Position numbers and translations under genes: made by a program. 64,000 nucleotides of DNA from Anaerococcus sp. (lineage in GTDB: Bacteria; Bacillota; Clostridia; Tissierellales; Peptoniphilaceae): positions 49,460-113,459 of the forward strand of contig JAUNLG010000005.1 in NCBI GenBank assembly GCA_030532385.1, written 5' to 3'. Of this stretch, positions 53,116 to 62,115 are shown one piece after another (the first letter of the stretch is position 1; every line of letters starts with the position of its first letter). The notes under the pieces are model-generated. The model did no database searches. It was not told the origin of the DNA and worked only from the letters and a program-made list of their open reading frames with translations.

Positions 53116-53603
53116 ATCATAAGCTCAAAGCATAGCCTACCCTTAAGCACTCCCTCCTCCTGTATCTTTATTGGCCCTATATATACAAAGGAAAACTTAT
53201 CTAAAAGCCTTCTCATCCTAAAATTATCCATGTGGGTATCAATCCTTAAAGAATCCATGCCCAAAGCTTTGGCAAAGCCTATAAGCTCTTTCATAAAAAC
53301 CTTGCCTAGGCCAGGTCTACCTACCATGAAGGTGTGGATTACAAAATAATTTGATCCCAAAAACTTATCTTCATGGACCTTGTAAGTTATCTCATACTTA
53401 CTTAGGGCGGCATAGGCTAGAAGTTTTTCTCCTTCTACAAGAACAAGCCCCCTTCTTTCGCTAATTTGTCCTCTTATAAGATTTTCATCTGGATTTGATT
53501 TTTGCCACTGGTCTACTCCATCAAGCCTAAGAGACTTCTTTGCCCCTTGTAAAATCTTTAGGATAGAAGCTAGGTCATTGACATTAGCCCTTCTTATTTT
53601 CAT
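53112..53603 (-). CDS. GNAT family N-acetyltransferase
   Basis: 163 aa. Acetyl-CoA site signs are VIHTFMVGRPGLGKVFMKELIGFAKALGM and LRIDTHMDNFRMRRLLDKFSFVYIG. The substrate is unknown; small-molecule or peptide amines are usual. It precedes and overlaps the helicase-nuclease gene (ATGA), so the two are co-expressed. It is divergent from the FAD oxidoreductase, 112 bp apart. Confidence 0.85.
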   Translation of the reverse strand: MKIRRANVNDLASILKILQGAKKSLRLDGVDQWQKSNPDENLIRGQISERRGLVLVEGEKLLAYAALSKYEITYKVHEDKFLGSNYFVIHTFMVGRPGLGKVFMKELIGFAKALGMDSLRIDTHMDNFRMRRLLDKFSFVYIGPIKIQEEGVLKGRLCFELMI

Positions 53604-53653
53604 ACTTAAACCTCACTAATCTTTAGATTACTATACTCCAAAGCCTTGATAAA

Positions 53654-53682
53654 TTTGTATCTATTTCTATGACTTGTATAAT
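53654..53682 (+). promoter_or_regulatory. Possible promoter of the FAD oxidoreductase
   Basis: A perfect TATAAT (53677-53682) is preceded by a weak TTTGTA (53654-53659) at 17 bp, about 33 bp before the start. Confidence 0.45.
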
Positions 53683-53715
53683 ATTAGTAGAAAAACTAAC
53701 AATGAGGGGATGTAT

Positions 53716-54897
53716 ATGTATAATTACTTAATCATAGGAAATGGAATAGCAGGACTTTCAGCTGCTGAAGAGATCAGAAAACACAATAAAGATGCAAAAA
53801 TCCTTATTGTTTCAGAAGAAAACCAAACCACCTACTGGAGGACCAGGCTTTCAGACCTTATCTCAAAGGACTTTGATAAGGATAAGATTTGGGTTAAAAA
53901 AGATGACTGGTATAAGGAAAATAATATAGACCAAATGCTAGCTACCAAAGTTTTAAAGATCGACAGAGCCAATAAAAAAGTAAGCCTTGAAGATGGCAAA
54001 ACTATTAGTTTTGATAAACTTCTCCTAGCTACAGGGGCCCATGCCTTTATCCCACCAATAAAAAATATATCCTGCAAGGGGGTCTTTGCCATTAGAACAA
54101 GCGATGACCTTATAGACTTTAAGACCTATATTAAAGATAAGTCCTCACTTGCTGTAATTGGTGGAGGTATCCTAGGCCTTGAAGCTGCCTTTTCTGCCAA
54201 AAAACTTGGCCTTGATGTAACAGTTATAGAAAGCTTTGACTACCTTTTAAGCAAACAATTGGATAAGGAATTATCCCTAAAACTAGAAGAAGCCCTAAAT
54301 GACCTTGGCATAAAAACTGTCAAAGGCAAAAATACTACAGAAATCCTAAGTGAAGATGGCAAGGTTTCTGGCCTTAAACTTGAAGATGGCAAGGTAATAG
54401 AAGCTAGCGCTGTAATAGTTCAAGCAGGGGTTAGGTCAAATATTGAAATGGCCAAAGACAGTGGTCTTAAAACCGATAGGGGAATCTTGGTAGATGAAAG
54501 CCTAGCTACAGAAAATCCTTGTATCTATGCTGCAGGTGATAATGCCCAAATAGGAGACTTCACCATAGGCCTATGGACAGCAAGCCTTGAGATGGGCAAG
54601 ATTGCAGGAGCCAATATGACAGGAGATAATCTAAGCTACCATAAACCTAAGCCATTTACTACCCTAATGCTTGGAGGAATAAAACTATTTTCAGCAGGTC
54701 AAAATAGTGGAGATGGTATAAAGGAAGAAAGAGTTGAAAAAGATGGCAAGATCTATAAGCTCTTTAAGAAAGATGATAAGTATGTAGGTGGCATCCTTTG
54801 GCAAGATATAAAATACCAAAATGATGTAAAAGCCATAGTCTTTGATAACAAAGACCCTAAAGATACCAAACTTGGAAAAGAAATATTTGATAAATAA
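53716..54897 (+). CDS. NAD(P)/FAD-dependent oxidoreductase (NADH:rubredoxin reductase-like)
   Basis: 393 aa. A two-dinucleotide-domain flavoprotein: FAD motif YLIIGNGIAGLSAAEEI at the N-terminus, NAD motif LAVIGGGILGLEAAFSA (about 150-166) and CIYAAGDNAQ near 275. There is a C-terminal extension of about 90 residues without the disulfide active site of thioredoxin reductase. This is the form of NADH:rubredoxin oxidoreductase; rubredoxin is encoded at 35606. ATG 53716 has GAGGGG 6 bp upstream. Single gene with terminator. Confidence 0.82.
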   Translation: MYNYLIIGNGIAGLSAAEEIRKHNKDAKILIVSEENQTTYWRTRLSDLISKDFDKDKIWVKKDDWYKENNIDQMLATKVLKIDRANKKVSLEDGKTISFDKLLLATGAHAFIPPIKNISCKGVFAIRTSDDLIDFKTYIKDKSSLAVIGGGILGLEAAFSAKKLGLDVTVIESFDYLLSKQLDKELSLKLEEALNDLGIKTVKGKNTTEILSEDGKVSGLKLEDGKVIEASAVIVQAGVRSNIEMAKDSGLKTDRGILVDESLATENPCIYAAGDNAQIGDFTIGLWTASLEMGKIAGANMTGDNLSYHKPKPFTTLMLGGIKLFSAGQNSGDGIKEERVEKDGKIYKLFKKDDKYVGGILWQDIKYQNDVKAIVFDNKDPKDTKLGKEIFDK

Positions 54898-54899
54898 CT

Positions 54900-54920
54900 A
54901 AAGGCCTAAGGGCCTTTTTT
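54900..54920 (+). terminator. Terminator of the FAD oxidoreductase
   Basis: AAGGCC (54901-54906) and GGCCTT (54911-54916) form the stem, then TTTT. Confidence 0.8.
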
Positions 54921-54931
54921 ATTTGTAAATT

Positions 54932-54954
54932 AAAAGGGGCTAGGCCCCTTTTTT
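54932..54954. terminator. Bidirectional terminator between convergent genes
   Basis: GGGGC (54936-54940) and GCCCC (54944-54948) with flanking A and T runs form a symmetrical stem. It serves the minus-strand SAF-domain gene ending at 54953 and backs up the plus-strand one. Confidence 0.75.
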
Positions 54955-56245
54955 ATAATTTCATTGAGTTTTGTCTTCTTCTTAACCTGGTTATAGTAGC
55001 CTTCTCATCAAGTTTTACCATGGACATATCTATTAGAGTACCCTTTTTTATATCCTTAATAGCTACAGTCTTATCTGTAATAAGGGCTATTGGCAAGAGG
55101 TCTTCTTTTAGGCTTCGGTCATGGGAGGTTAGTTTGCCAAATACTGTATTTGACCCAACTCCCTCAAGTTTCTCCCCTGCCCTGATATCTCTTTTTGCAA
55201 TACTTACAGTATCAGCAACCTGGCCGTGGAGAGGTTCAATTGAGGCTTCATTTTCTACAACTGCCTTATAGATGGTTATAGGAGTTTCTAGACTTGTTAG
55301 GTGGAAAGGCCTATATAGAAGGTAGTTTGGACCATCTCCAAAACCTAAAAACTTCATAAGGTCTCTTACATCTTCTTGGTCACTAGTTACTATAATGAAA
55401 ACTCCAGGAGCCATACCTCTTGAAAACTCTACTACCCCATAGCGGGATAAGACTCCCCCATCCTTTTTTAATCTAAAATCTTCAACTGCAGTCTTTGGAC
55501 TAGTATCTATCCCATGGCAACCTAGGGTATCTGGCAAAAATCCTAGGGCATTGGCAACAGAGTTAAGCTCTAGCATAGTATTGGTTCCATCTACAAAGCT
55601 TGTTAACATCCTTGTAGAAAGGCCCTTTTGCCTTGCCTCATCTGCTAGGGATTCTTGGCTTGCGTAGTTATCCAAAGGATTATTCTTTCCCTTGGCTGCA
55701 ACTAAAACTTCAAGACCCATACCGTAGGCATAATCGACTAAGTCTATGATTGCCCCTGGCTCATCACCTAGGATTCCAGTATAGACTACCCCAGATTTTT
55801 TGGCCATATCGTGAAGGACTGGTCCTACAACCGCATCACACTCTACATTAAATGAAATCATGTGCTTGTGGTATTGGATAGTCTTTCTTGCAATAACCGC
55901 ACCAAAAGGAGGGTTGCCTGTTGCATCGATTACAGCATTTATTTGTAAAAGCTTATAGGCAAGCCTATAGTTGGTTGATACACAAACATAGCCTTTTTCT
56001 AAAACCTCATAGCCTTCATTATAATCATCAGTAAAAATTATCTTATCTTCAGAAATTCCTGAATTTACTAAAGCCTTTATAGCCTTTTGTGGAGTCCTAT
56101 CTACAACAAGCTTGACATCCATAGCATCTATTTTTGCAAGCTGGCTTATAAGGGAAGAACCCATCTTGCCACAACCTATAATCGCAAGCTTGATGCTTTC
56201 CCCATTATCTTTCATTTCCTTAAGATTTCTATTTATTTTAAACAT
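54953..56245 (-). CDS. NAD(P)-binding protein with SAF domain (homoserine dehydrogenase-like)
   Basis: 430 aa. The N-terminal Rossmann part has LAIIGCGKMGSSLISQLA; a dehydrogenase-like middle follows with VVDRTPQKAIKAL and GILGDEPGAIIDLVDYA; a C-terminal SAF domain (about 345-425: SIAKRDIRAGEKL and IALITDKTVAIKDIKKG) ends it. Proteins of this kind are annotated as oxidoreductases linked to sugar-acid or amino-acid metabolism, substrate unknown. AAGGAG precedes the start. It overlaps the HI0933-type flavoprotein gene by 8 bp. Nothing near names the substrate. Confidence 0.78.
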   Translation of the reverse strand: MFKINRNLKEMKDNGESIKLAIIGCGKMGSSLISQLAKIDAMDVKLVVDRTPQKAIKALVNSGISEDKIIFTDDYNEGYEVLEKGYVCVSTNYRLAYKLLQINAVIDATGNPPFGAVIARKTIQYHKHMISFNVECDAVVGPVLHDMAKKSGVVYTGILGDEPGAIIDLVDYAYGMGLEVLVAAKGKNNPLDNYASQESLADEARQKGLSTRMLTSFVDGTNTMLELNSVANALGFLPDTLGCHGIDTSPKTAVEDFRLKKDGGVLSRYGVVEFSRGMAPGVFIIVTSDQEDVRDLMKFLGFGDGPNYLLYRPFHLTSLETPITIYKAVVENEASIEPLHGQVADTVSIAKRDIRAGEKLEGVGSNTVFGKLTSHDRSLKEDLLPIALITDKTVAIKDIKKGTLIDMSMVKLDEKATITRLRRRQNSMKL

Positions 56246-57446
56246 GTATACTCCTTATACTCTCAATACAAGCCTTGGCTGAAGAAAAAGCCCACTGGAT
56301 ATTATATCCTCCACAAGATCCAGATACATCCATTATCTCTCCTATAAAATATAGGCCCTCATAAATACTAGATTCCATTGTCTCATCTGATATGTACCTA
56401 GTATCAAAACCACCAATGGTAACTTGGGCTTGGTCTTTATTGTGGATGTCACTTATCCTAAACTCCATCCCCTTTAGAAGGTCAACAAGGCCCTTTAAGT
56501 CTTCATTACTTATTTTATTAGCTTTTTGCCCTCTTTCAATCTTAGCCCTTGATAAAATATCACCAATAAGCCTCTTATTGATAAGACCTATAAGGCAATC
56601 TTCGATTCTTCTTTTAGGAAAGCTTTCAAAAATTTCCTCAAGTCTTTTAAATAGGCCCTTTTTGCTATAGGCTGGCAAAAAGTCTACTAGGACTTTAACC
56701 TTCTTTTTATCCCTTAGTCCAAGACTTATAAGGTTTGAAATATTAAAGATCCCAGTCCCACTTAGGCCATAGGATTGAAAGATTATATCATTGACCTCTC
56801 CTGCTAAAAATTTATTATCAACAAATAATGAGACCTTGCCAGTAATCTTGACCCCCTTAGCAGCCCTAGATAAGCTATCAGGACTTTCATAATTGCTTAT
56901 GGCAAGAACTAGGTCTGTTTGTGGGATTTTCCCCTTTAGGATTTTAAAAATAGACCCGTCTGACCCAGAATTTTTAAGGGAAATTCCTCCTCCTGCAAGG
57001 ACTAAAATATCATACTTATACTTATTATTCTTACTGATCAAAAGCTTCTTATCAAGGTCTATGTCAACAATCTCTTCATTAAAGATAAAAGAAGCATTGT
57101 CTTTTGCCTTAAGGTAGAGGCTATCCCTAATAGTTGAAGACTGCATAGTTGTCGGATAAAACCTACCTGATGGAAGAGATCTTGAGTCAACCCCCAACAA
57201 ATTAAGGTAGGCAATAAGGTCCTTATTATCAAAATTAGCCAGGGCTTTTTTAAAAAAATCCTTCCTTGATGATTGGTAGAAACTAAGGTCTAGGTTTTGG
57301 TTAGTAAAATTACACCTGCCATTACCTGTGGCAAGAAGCTTCCTTCCAGCCATATCATTTTTATCAATCACATTTACATCAAGGCCATCAGCAAAAGAAG
57401 CAAGGGCAAGGCCACTAGCCCCTGCTCCTAGGACAAAGATCTTCAT
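56238..57446 (-). CDS. HI0933-type FAD-binding protein (aminoacetone oxidase family)
   Basis: 402 aa. FAD motif FVLGAGASGLALASFA (3-18), GRKLLATGNGRCNFTN (34-49), and C-terminal GLYFIGEIMDVSGSCGGYNIQWAFSSA, the hallmark set of the HI0933 family. The family's physiological reaction is unclear. It starts as an ATGA overlap with murE (57443-57446), an association seen in many Firmicutes only loosely. It is followed by the SAF-domain gene. Confidence 0.9.
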   Translation of the reverse strand: MKIFVLGAGASGLALASFADGLDVNVIDKNDMAGRKLLATGNGRCNFTNQNLDLSFYQSSRKDFFKKALANFDNKDLIAYLNLLGVDSRSLPSGRFYPTTMQSSTIRDSLYLKAKDNASFIFNEEIVDIDLDKKLLISKNNKYKYDILVLAGGGISLKNSGSDGSIFKILKGKIPQTDLVLAISNYESPDSLSRAAKGVKITGKVSLFVDNKFLAGEVNDIIFQSYGLSGTGIFNISNLISLGLRDKKKVKVLVDFLPAYSKKGLFKRLEEIFESFPKRRIEDCLIGLINKRLIGDILSRAKIERGQKANKISNEDLKGLVDLLKGMEFRISDIHNKDQAQVTIGGFDTRYISDETMESSIYEGLYFIGEIMDVSGSCGGYNIQWAFSSAKACIESIRSIHV

Positions 57447-58876
57447 AGGCTCTCTAAAACCCCAAGAAGGGTTTCTCTTTCACTATAAGGGGTCTTCTCA
57501 TTGCCCTTAAGTTTGATAAATTGCTCCTCACCCTTACCTAAAAGAAGGACATAGTCTCCCTTCTTTGCCTTACCTAGGGCATAGGCCATAGCTTCTTTCC
57601 TATCTTCCCTTATAACAAAATCTCCCCCATAAGCCTTGATACCTTCTATTATATCTGCATTAATCCTACTTACTTGATCAAACTTAGGGTCATCTGTAGT
57701 AAGGATTGCAAAGACCTTGGCCTTGGCTGTAACCTCTCCTATAAGCCTTCTAAAGTCCTTATTCCTATCTCCATTTATACCAAAAACCGCATAGGTAGAA
57801 GCTTTCTTAGGAATTGATGCAAAAATTGCCTCAAAGGCCCTTGGAGTATGGGCAAAGTCTATGATTATATTAAGACCTAGGTCATTTTTAATATATTCAA
57901 ACCTTGACTTAAGGCCCTTGAAAGTAGATAAGCCCCTAATTATTTCATCCATAGAAGCCCCCATAGTAGCTAGGCAGGCAATGGCTGCAAGAGTATTATA
58001 GACTTCAAAATCTGCAATTGTATTTAGGATAATCTCCCTACCCTTGACCTTAAAAGAAATCTTTCCATCTTTTTTTATAAGATCACTTGCCCTAAAGTCA
58101 GCATCAGGATTATCAATCCCAAAACTTATAGTAGATGGATAAAGGTCCTTTGCCCTTTTCCCATAGGGATCGTCTATATTAGCCAAAGTAACCCTGGCCT
58201 TATCAAATAAAATCATCTTGGCCCTAAAATAATTTTCCATATTCTTATGATAATCTAGGTGCTCTTCTGATAAGTTAGTAAAGATTCCATAGTCTATATC
58301 AAGGCCATCAAGCCTTCTTTGGCTTAAGCCATGGCTAGATGCCTCAAGGGCCATAGTTTCTATCCCCTCATCCTTAGCCTTTTGTAATATCTTATTAATC
58401 TTATATATATCAGGAGTAGTATTTGAAGTTTCAATCTCCTCTCCTCCTACAAAGGCCTTGTTTGTTCCAATAGAACCAGATTTGCCAAAAATTTCTCCAC
58501 AAAGATGGGCTATAAGCCTTGATGTAGTAGTCTTCCCATTAGACCCTGTCACAGCCACAAGCCTAAGATCCTTAGAAGGATAGCCACTAAGAAAAGATGA
58601 AGCCTGGCTTAAGGCAAGCCTAGCATCCTTAACCCTTATGTAGGAAATCCCCTGCCTGTAGGCAATATCCTCTTCATGGATAATCACCCTTGCTCCCTTA
58701 GCTATAGCAGGATCTATATAATCATGGCCATCAGCCAAATTCCCCCTAACAGCCACAAAGACATCCCTATCCTCAATCTCTTTAGAATTATTACTTATAT
58801 AATTGATGGGGTAGGAATTATTCTTCTCATAAGAAACATAATCCAAAACCCCAACTAGGTCCTCAAATTTTTTCAA
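57443..58876 (-). CDS. murE: UDP-N-acetylmuramoyl-tripeptide synthetase MurE (non-DAP type)
   Basis: 477 aa. The ATP loop TGSNGKTTT (110-118), the carbamylated lysine region and NLSEEHLDYHKNMENYF are standard. At the position of the meso-DAP motif DNPR it has DDPK (395-398), so another third amino acid such as lysine or ornithine is likely. The start is TTG 58876: AAAGGA lies about 8 bp upstream and no ATG is near. It leads a three-gene operon with the HI0933-type flavoprotein and the SAF-domain protein; no other mur gene is near. Confidence 0.93.
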   Translation of the reverse strand: MKKFEDLVGVLDYVSYEKNNSYPINYISNNSKEIEDRDVFVAVRGNLADGHDYIDPAIAKGARVIIHEEDIAYRQGISYIRVKDARLALSQASSFLSGYPSKDLRLVAVTGSNGKTTTSRLIAHLCGEIFGKSGSIGTNKAFVGGEEIETSNTTPDIYKINKILQKAKDEGIETMALEASSHGLSQRRLDGLDIDYGIFTNLSEEHLDYHKNMENYFRAKMILFDKARVTLANIDDPYGKRAKDLYPSTISFGIDNPDADFRASDLIKKDGKISFKVKGREIILNTIADFEVYNTLAAIACLATMGASMDEIIRGLSTFKGLKSRFEYIKNDLGLNIIIDFAHTPRAFEAIFASIPKKASTYAVFGINGDRNKDFRRLIGEVTAKAKVFAILTTDDPKFDQVSRINADIIEGIKAYGGDFVIREDRKEAMAYALGKAKKGDYVLLLGKGEEQFIKLKGNEKTPYSERETLLGVLESL

Positions 58877-58965
58877 AATTTATCCTTTCACACTTAAATA
58901 TTAAAATTTAAATCTATCTAAGAAACTATTTTACCATTTCACCCCTAACTTTCACAAGAAAACCT

Positions 58966-58994
58966 TAGACTCTAGGCCTTTAATTTGGTAAAAT
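58966..58994 (+). promoter_or_regulatory. Promoter of the unknown membrane protein gene at 59015
   Basis: TAGACT (58966-58971), 17-bp spacer and TAAAAT (58989-58994) preceded by TGG, giving a weak extended -10. Confidence 0.5.
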
Positions 58995-59014
58995 ATCAAT
59001 AGAAAGAGGACACC

Positions 59015-59836
59015 ATGAAAAAAATATACACAACAAGCCTAATCCTAGGGCTTATATCAATAATACTAGGACTAATATTTAGGTATTCATACATAAACAT
59101 CCTAGGCATAGATAGGCCCCTAAAACTCATATCATACATCTGCTTTATCCTAGGAGTAATAGGAAGCATCCTTGCCCTAATAGATGGAGTAAACAAAGAC
59201 TTCAAACGACCAATCCTAGGCCTACTAATCCTAAACACCCTACTAATCTTCACCTATCCTATCCTACTAGGAACAGAAACCTTCCTAAAAAGCCCAATAA
59301 ACCCCTTCGTAGACAGGGCACCAGACTATGGAAATACAACAACAAACAGAAGTGACTCAGCCTTTATAATAGAAGGAAAACTCTACACCTTCCCCCTAAA
59401 CTTAGAAGACTTTCTAGAAAATAACTTCACCTATGATCTAGTAGAAAAAGAAGAAAAAACCTACGCATCAATATCAAGATCAGGAGAATCAGAAAAACTA
59501 CAACCAACCTGGTTTACAGATGGAGAAAACAAAAACGCCTACAAAGAATTCTACCTACTAGAAGCCTACTTCGAAGACAATGACCCAAAAAATCAAATAA
59601 CAAAAATAAAAGCAAGCCTAATAAACAACAATAGAGACTTTGAAGTAAGGGGAATAAGACTAGAAGACTCAATACTAGCCTTAGAAAAAGAATTCGCCAA
59701 CGACCTAAAAGAAGATCCAGAAAACATAAACACACCAATCAAAAAATACTACCTAAAAACATCAGACGGCTACCAAATAACCCTATCAAGCCTAAACAGA
59801 AAAATTCAAACCATAGAAATAGAAAAAAACAAATAA
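59015..59836 (+). CDS. Unknown membrane protein with C-terminal soluble domain
   Basis: 273 aa. Three hydrophobic segments (about 5-25, 35-58 and 66-86) precede about 180 outside residues containing FIIEGKLYTFPLNLEDFLEN and TSDGYQITLSSLNRKIQTIEI. I recognise no family; the segment ..GKLYTFP..L.DF.. resembles small clostridial proteins of unknown role. It lies on the lagging strand and its codons favour A and C endings more than the minus-strand genes. AAAGAGG stands before the ATG. The first repeat array starts 6 bp behind its stop. Confidence 0.7.
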   Translation: MKKIYTTSLILGLISIILGLIFRYSYINILGIDRPLKLISYICFILGVIGSILALIDGVNKDFKRPILGLLILNTLLIFTYPILLGTETFLKSPINPFVDRAPDYGNTTTNRSDSAFIIEGKLYTFPLNLEDFLENNFTYDLVEKEEKTYASISRSGESEKLQPTWFTDGENKNAYKEFYLLEAYFEDNDPKNQITKIKASLINNNRDFEVRGIRLEDSILALEKEFANDLKEDPENINTPIKKYYLKTSDGYQITLSSLNRKIQTIEIEKNK

Positions 59837-59842
59837 AACTAC

Positions 59843-60007
59843 CCACTAAGCAAGGTTTTGCAAAGCAAAACAAGCGAAAACAAGGATAATCGCTAAAATC
59901 TACAATTTAGTATAAACAAACAAAGAAAGTAAACATAAAACAAAGGCAAAAATTATATAACAAAAACTACCTGACACGCCCGATGTTTGGCGTAAGCACA
60001 AACGAGG
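59843..60007. repeat. Repeat unit A, copy 1
   Basis: About 165 bp. It begins with the head module containing the hairpin GTTTTGC-AAA-GCAAAAC (59855-59871), has core A (includes CTAAA/TTTAG hairpin), and ends with the tail module at 59979-60007, whose stem GTTTGGC / GC-A-CAAAC carries loop GTAA. Nearly the same as 63313-63480 and 63673-63838. Confidence 0.9.
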
Positions 60008-60020
60008 AAAAAAATAAATC

Positions 60021-60187
60021 CACCAACCAAGCAAAGTTTTGCAAAGCAAAACGAGCGAAAACAAAAGCAAACCACAAACCTAGAAATCCATCATAAACAA
60101 AAGAAAATCCCCCCCAACCAAAGCCATTCAGAACAAAACAACCATCACCCCAAACCAACCCGATGTTTGGCGCAAGCACAAACGAGG
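60021..60187. repeat. Repeat unit B, copy 1
   Basis: About 167 bp. Same head hairpin and same tail (60159-60187, loop GCAA) as unit A, but an unrelated C-rich core. It matches 63495-63658. Confidence 0.9.
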
Positions 60188-60259
60188 CGGGTCAAAAAGC
60201 GGTTGCGGGGGTTACGGGAAAGAGGGGACCGGGGAGAAACCCGACGGGACACATCCAAG
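60188..60259. repeat. GC-rich module C, copy 1
   Basis: 72 bp, identical to 63839-63910. It is far more G-rich than anything around it. Its right half forms, with the next 24 bp (to 60283), a long hairpin of about 20 pairs: CCGGGGAGA (60229-60237) with TCTCCCCGG (60275-60283), ACCC with GGGT, and GGGACAC (60246-60252) with GTGTCCC (60261-60267). The remaining 60284-60405 is C/A-rich with no gene or site I can name. Confidence 0.9.
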
Positions 60260-60405
60260 AGTGTCCCCGGGGTGTCTCCCCGGAGTACGAAGCCAACAAG
60301 TAAAAAACAACACCCCCACCAAAGACCACAACTCTCCCCAAAAAACCTACAAAAAAACCAACAAACAAAGACCCAGGTTACCCCAGATCTCTTATCTCTC
60401 CTAGC

Positions 60406-60636
60406 CTATAAACCTAGCTTACTTTCAATAGCTGGCTTATCAAAGCCTACAATATCTTCCCCGTCAATATTAATAACAGGTACTCCCCTGTAGCCCTTGC
60501 TCACTAGATATTCAACTGCCTCTTTATTTGTATCGACATTAAGCTCCTCATAATTTATATTCTTTTCATCAAAATATTGCTTAGCTGCCTTACAAAATAC
60601 ACATGAACTTGATGTATAAATTTTAATATCTGCCAT
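60406..60636 (-). CDS. Glutaredoxin-like protein (NrdH type)
   Basis: 76 aa. A thioredoxin-fold redox protein with active site CVFC (Cys12, Cys15) and the GVPVIN cis-proline segment. Size and motif resemble NrdH redoxins and small glutaredoxins, which reduce ribonucleotide reductase or other proteins. ATG 60636 has GGAGGAG directly upstream; the in-frame ATG at 60648 lies before that site. It follows rsmA by 31 bp on the same strand, so it may be the last gene of rnmV-rsmA-grx. Confidence 0.88.
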   Translation of the reverse strand: MADIKIYTSSSCVFCKAAKQYFDEKNINYEELNVDTNKEAVEYLVSKGYRGVPVINIDGEDIVGFDKPAIESKLGL

Positions 60637-60667
60637 ATTCTCCTCCATTCGTTTATTTTATACCCAT

Positions 60668-61510
60668 TTATAGGGTTTCTATAACTTTTACTAAATTAAT
60701 ATAGTCATCTAAGGACAAATTCTCCGCCCTTAGGTTACTATGTATACCCAGGTTTTCAAAAGCTAAACATAACTTATCCTTACTTACAACAGAACTTAAG
60801 GAATTTAAAATAGTCTTTCTCCTCTTATTAAAGCCTGCCCTAACCAAGTCAAAGACCTTTTTCTTATCAACACTGTCATCATATAACCTTAAATCAAGGT
60901 CAAGAACAGCAGAATCAACCTTAGGCTTAGGCATAAAGACAGTCTTTGGTACATTGGTAACCCTAGAAGCCTTGGCAAAAAACTTTATAAAAACTGACAA
61001 AGAAGAATAATCCTTATCCCCCACATCAGCCAAGATCCTATCAGCAACTTCCTTTTGAACCATAATAGTCATCTTTCTAGGTGGCTTTTTGCTTTCAATT
61101 AGCTTTTCAATAATCGGAGTTGTTATATAATAAGGAAGGTTTGAAATAACCTGGTAGTCCTCTCCCCCAAAATCTTTTTCAATAAGGTCTTCTAAGTCAA
61201 GCTTAAGAAAATCTTCATTGATAATCCTAGTATTATCAAACTCAGAAAAATTCTCCTTAAGGATTGGAATAAGCTTCCTATCAATCTCAACTAAGATAAG
61301 ATTTTTACAAACCTTAGCAGCTTCATAGCCAATAGTACCAAGGCCAGGCCCTATTTCTATAATATTTTTCCCTCTAGGGTCAGCAGAACCTATGATCTTA
61401 TCGACAAAATTCTTATCGATAAGAAAATTTTGCCCCAAGGACTTGGTAAATTTGAAACCATAAAGGTCCATAATCTCCCTTACAGTCTTTGGTGAATATA
61501 ACTTTCTCAT
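60668..61510 (-). CDS. rsmA: 16S rRNA dimethyladenosine transferase RsmA (KsgA)
   Basis: 280 aa. SAM-binding motifs are KSLGQNFLIDKNF and EIGPGLGTIGYEA, and the catalytic motif IV is NLPYYITTPI. It dimethylates two adjacent adenines near the 3' end of 16S rRNA. It overlaps rnmV by 4 bp (61507-61510). rnmV-rsmA is a conserved Firmicutes pair. Confidence 0.96.
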   Translation of the reverse strand: MRKLYSPKTVREIMDLYGFKFTKSLGQNFLIDKNFVDKIIGSADPRGKNIIEIGPGLGTIGYEAAKVCKNLILVEIDRKLIPILKENFSEFDNTRIINEDFLKLDLEDLIEKDFGGEDYQVISNLPYYITTPIIEKLIESKKPPRKMTIMVQKEVADRILADVGDKDYSSLSVFIKFFAKASRVTNVPKTVFMPKPKVDSAVLDLDLRLYDDSVDKKKVFDLVRAGFNKRRKTILNSLSSVVSKDKLCLAFENLGIHSNLRAENLSLDDYINLVKVIETL

Positions 61511-62037
61511 AACTTTTCTACCGCCCTTTCAAACTCATCCCTTGAGATATTAAAAGAATTTAGCTTTGATAATAATTGCTTAGAATTATAATAACCAATA
61601 CCCAAAAGCTTACCTAGCCTAGCCCTTCTTTCCTTGCTATTTTTGCCAACAGAAAGAGAATTTTTATATAAGTCTACCATAGTAAAGACCTCTCTTTTAG
61701 AAACCTCACTTGCCCTAGCCCTCCTTAGGGCCTCTCTTATAACAAGAGGGTCGGCATTTTCAACCCCCAAATCCCCCTTCTTAATAGCTGACTTCCTATC
61801 AATATAGGCATGCTTGGCATCTGGAATATGCCTAGAAATCCTCGCCCTAATCTTTTTGCCTGCATAATCTGGGTCAGTTAGGATAATAATCCCACATCTT
61901 TCATTAATAACCTTAAGATTGTCAATAAAGCCCTTATCAAAACTAAGACCTCCTGTAGCAACAAGCTCACAGTCAACAGCCCTTTTAACATTGGCAATAT
62001 CATCTTTTCCTTCAACAACAATAGTTTCCTTAATCAT
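61507..62037 (-). CDS. rnmV: Ribonuclease M5
   Basis: 176 aa. A TOPRIM domain with VVEGKDDIANVKRA (metal-binding Glu), LTDPDYAGKKIR (DxD-type) and a C-terminal domain (about 100-176) make RNase M5, the 5S rRNA maturation enzyme. ATG 62037 fits the family start MIKETIVVEGKDD and has AAGGGG 7 bp upstream; GTG and ATG codons further up overlap that site. First gene of rnmV-rsmA-grx. Confidence 0.95.
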   Translation of the reverse strand: MIKETIVVEGKDDIANVKRAVDCELVATGGLSFDKGFIDNLKVINERCGIIILTDPDYAGKKIRARISRHIPDAKHAYIDRKSAIKKGDLGVENADPLVIREALRRARASEVSKREVFTMVDLYKNSLSVGKNSKERRARLGKLLGIGYYNSKQLLSKLNSFNISRDEFERAVEKL

Positions 62038-62115
62038 AATCATTCCCCTTATCACTTAAGTATGATACTAATAAAGTTTAGATTTTCTAGTAGATGGAAA
62101 CAATCTAGAAAAAAC

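Noticed and set aside
59967-60493. Open frames inside the repeat arrays (for example 59967-60179 minus, 60167-60493 plus, 63373-63714 minus, 63456-63746 plus)
   Set aside because: They translate the repeat hairpins themselves, lack ribosome sites, have low-complexity products and change frame between copies.
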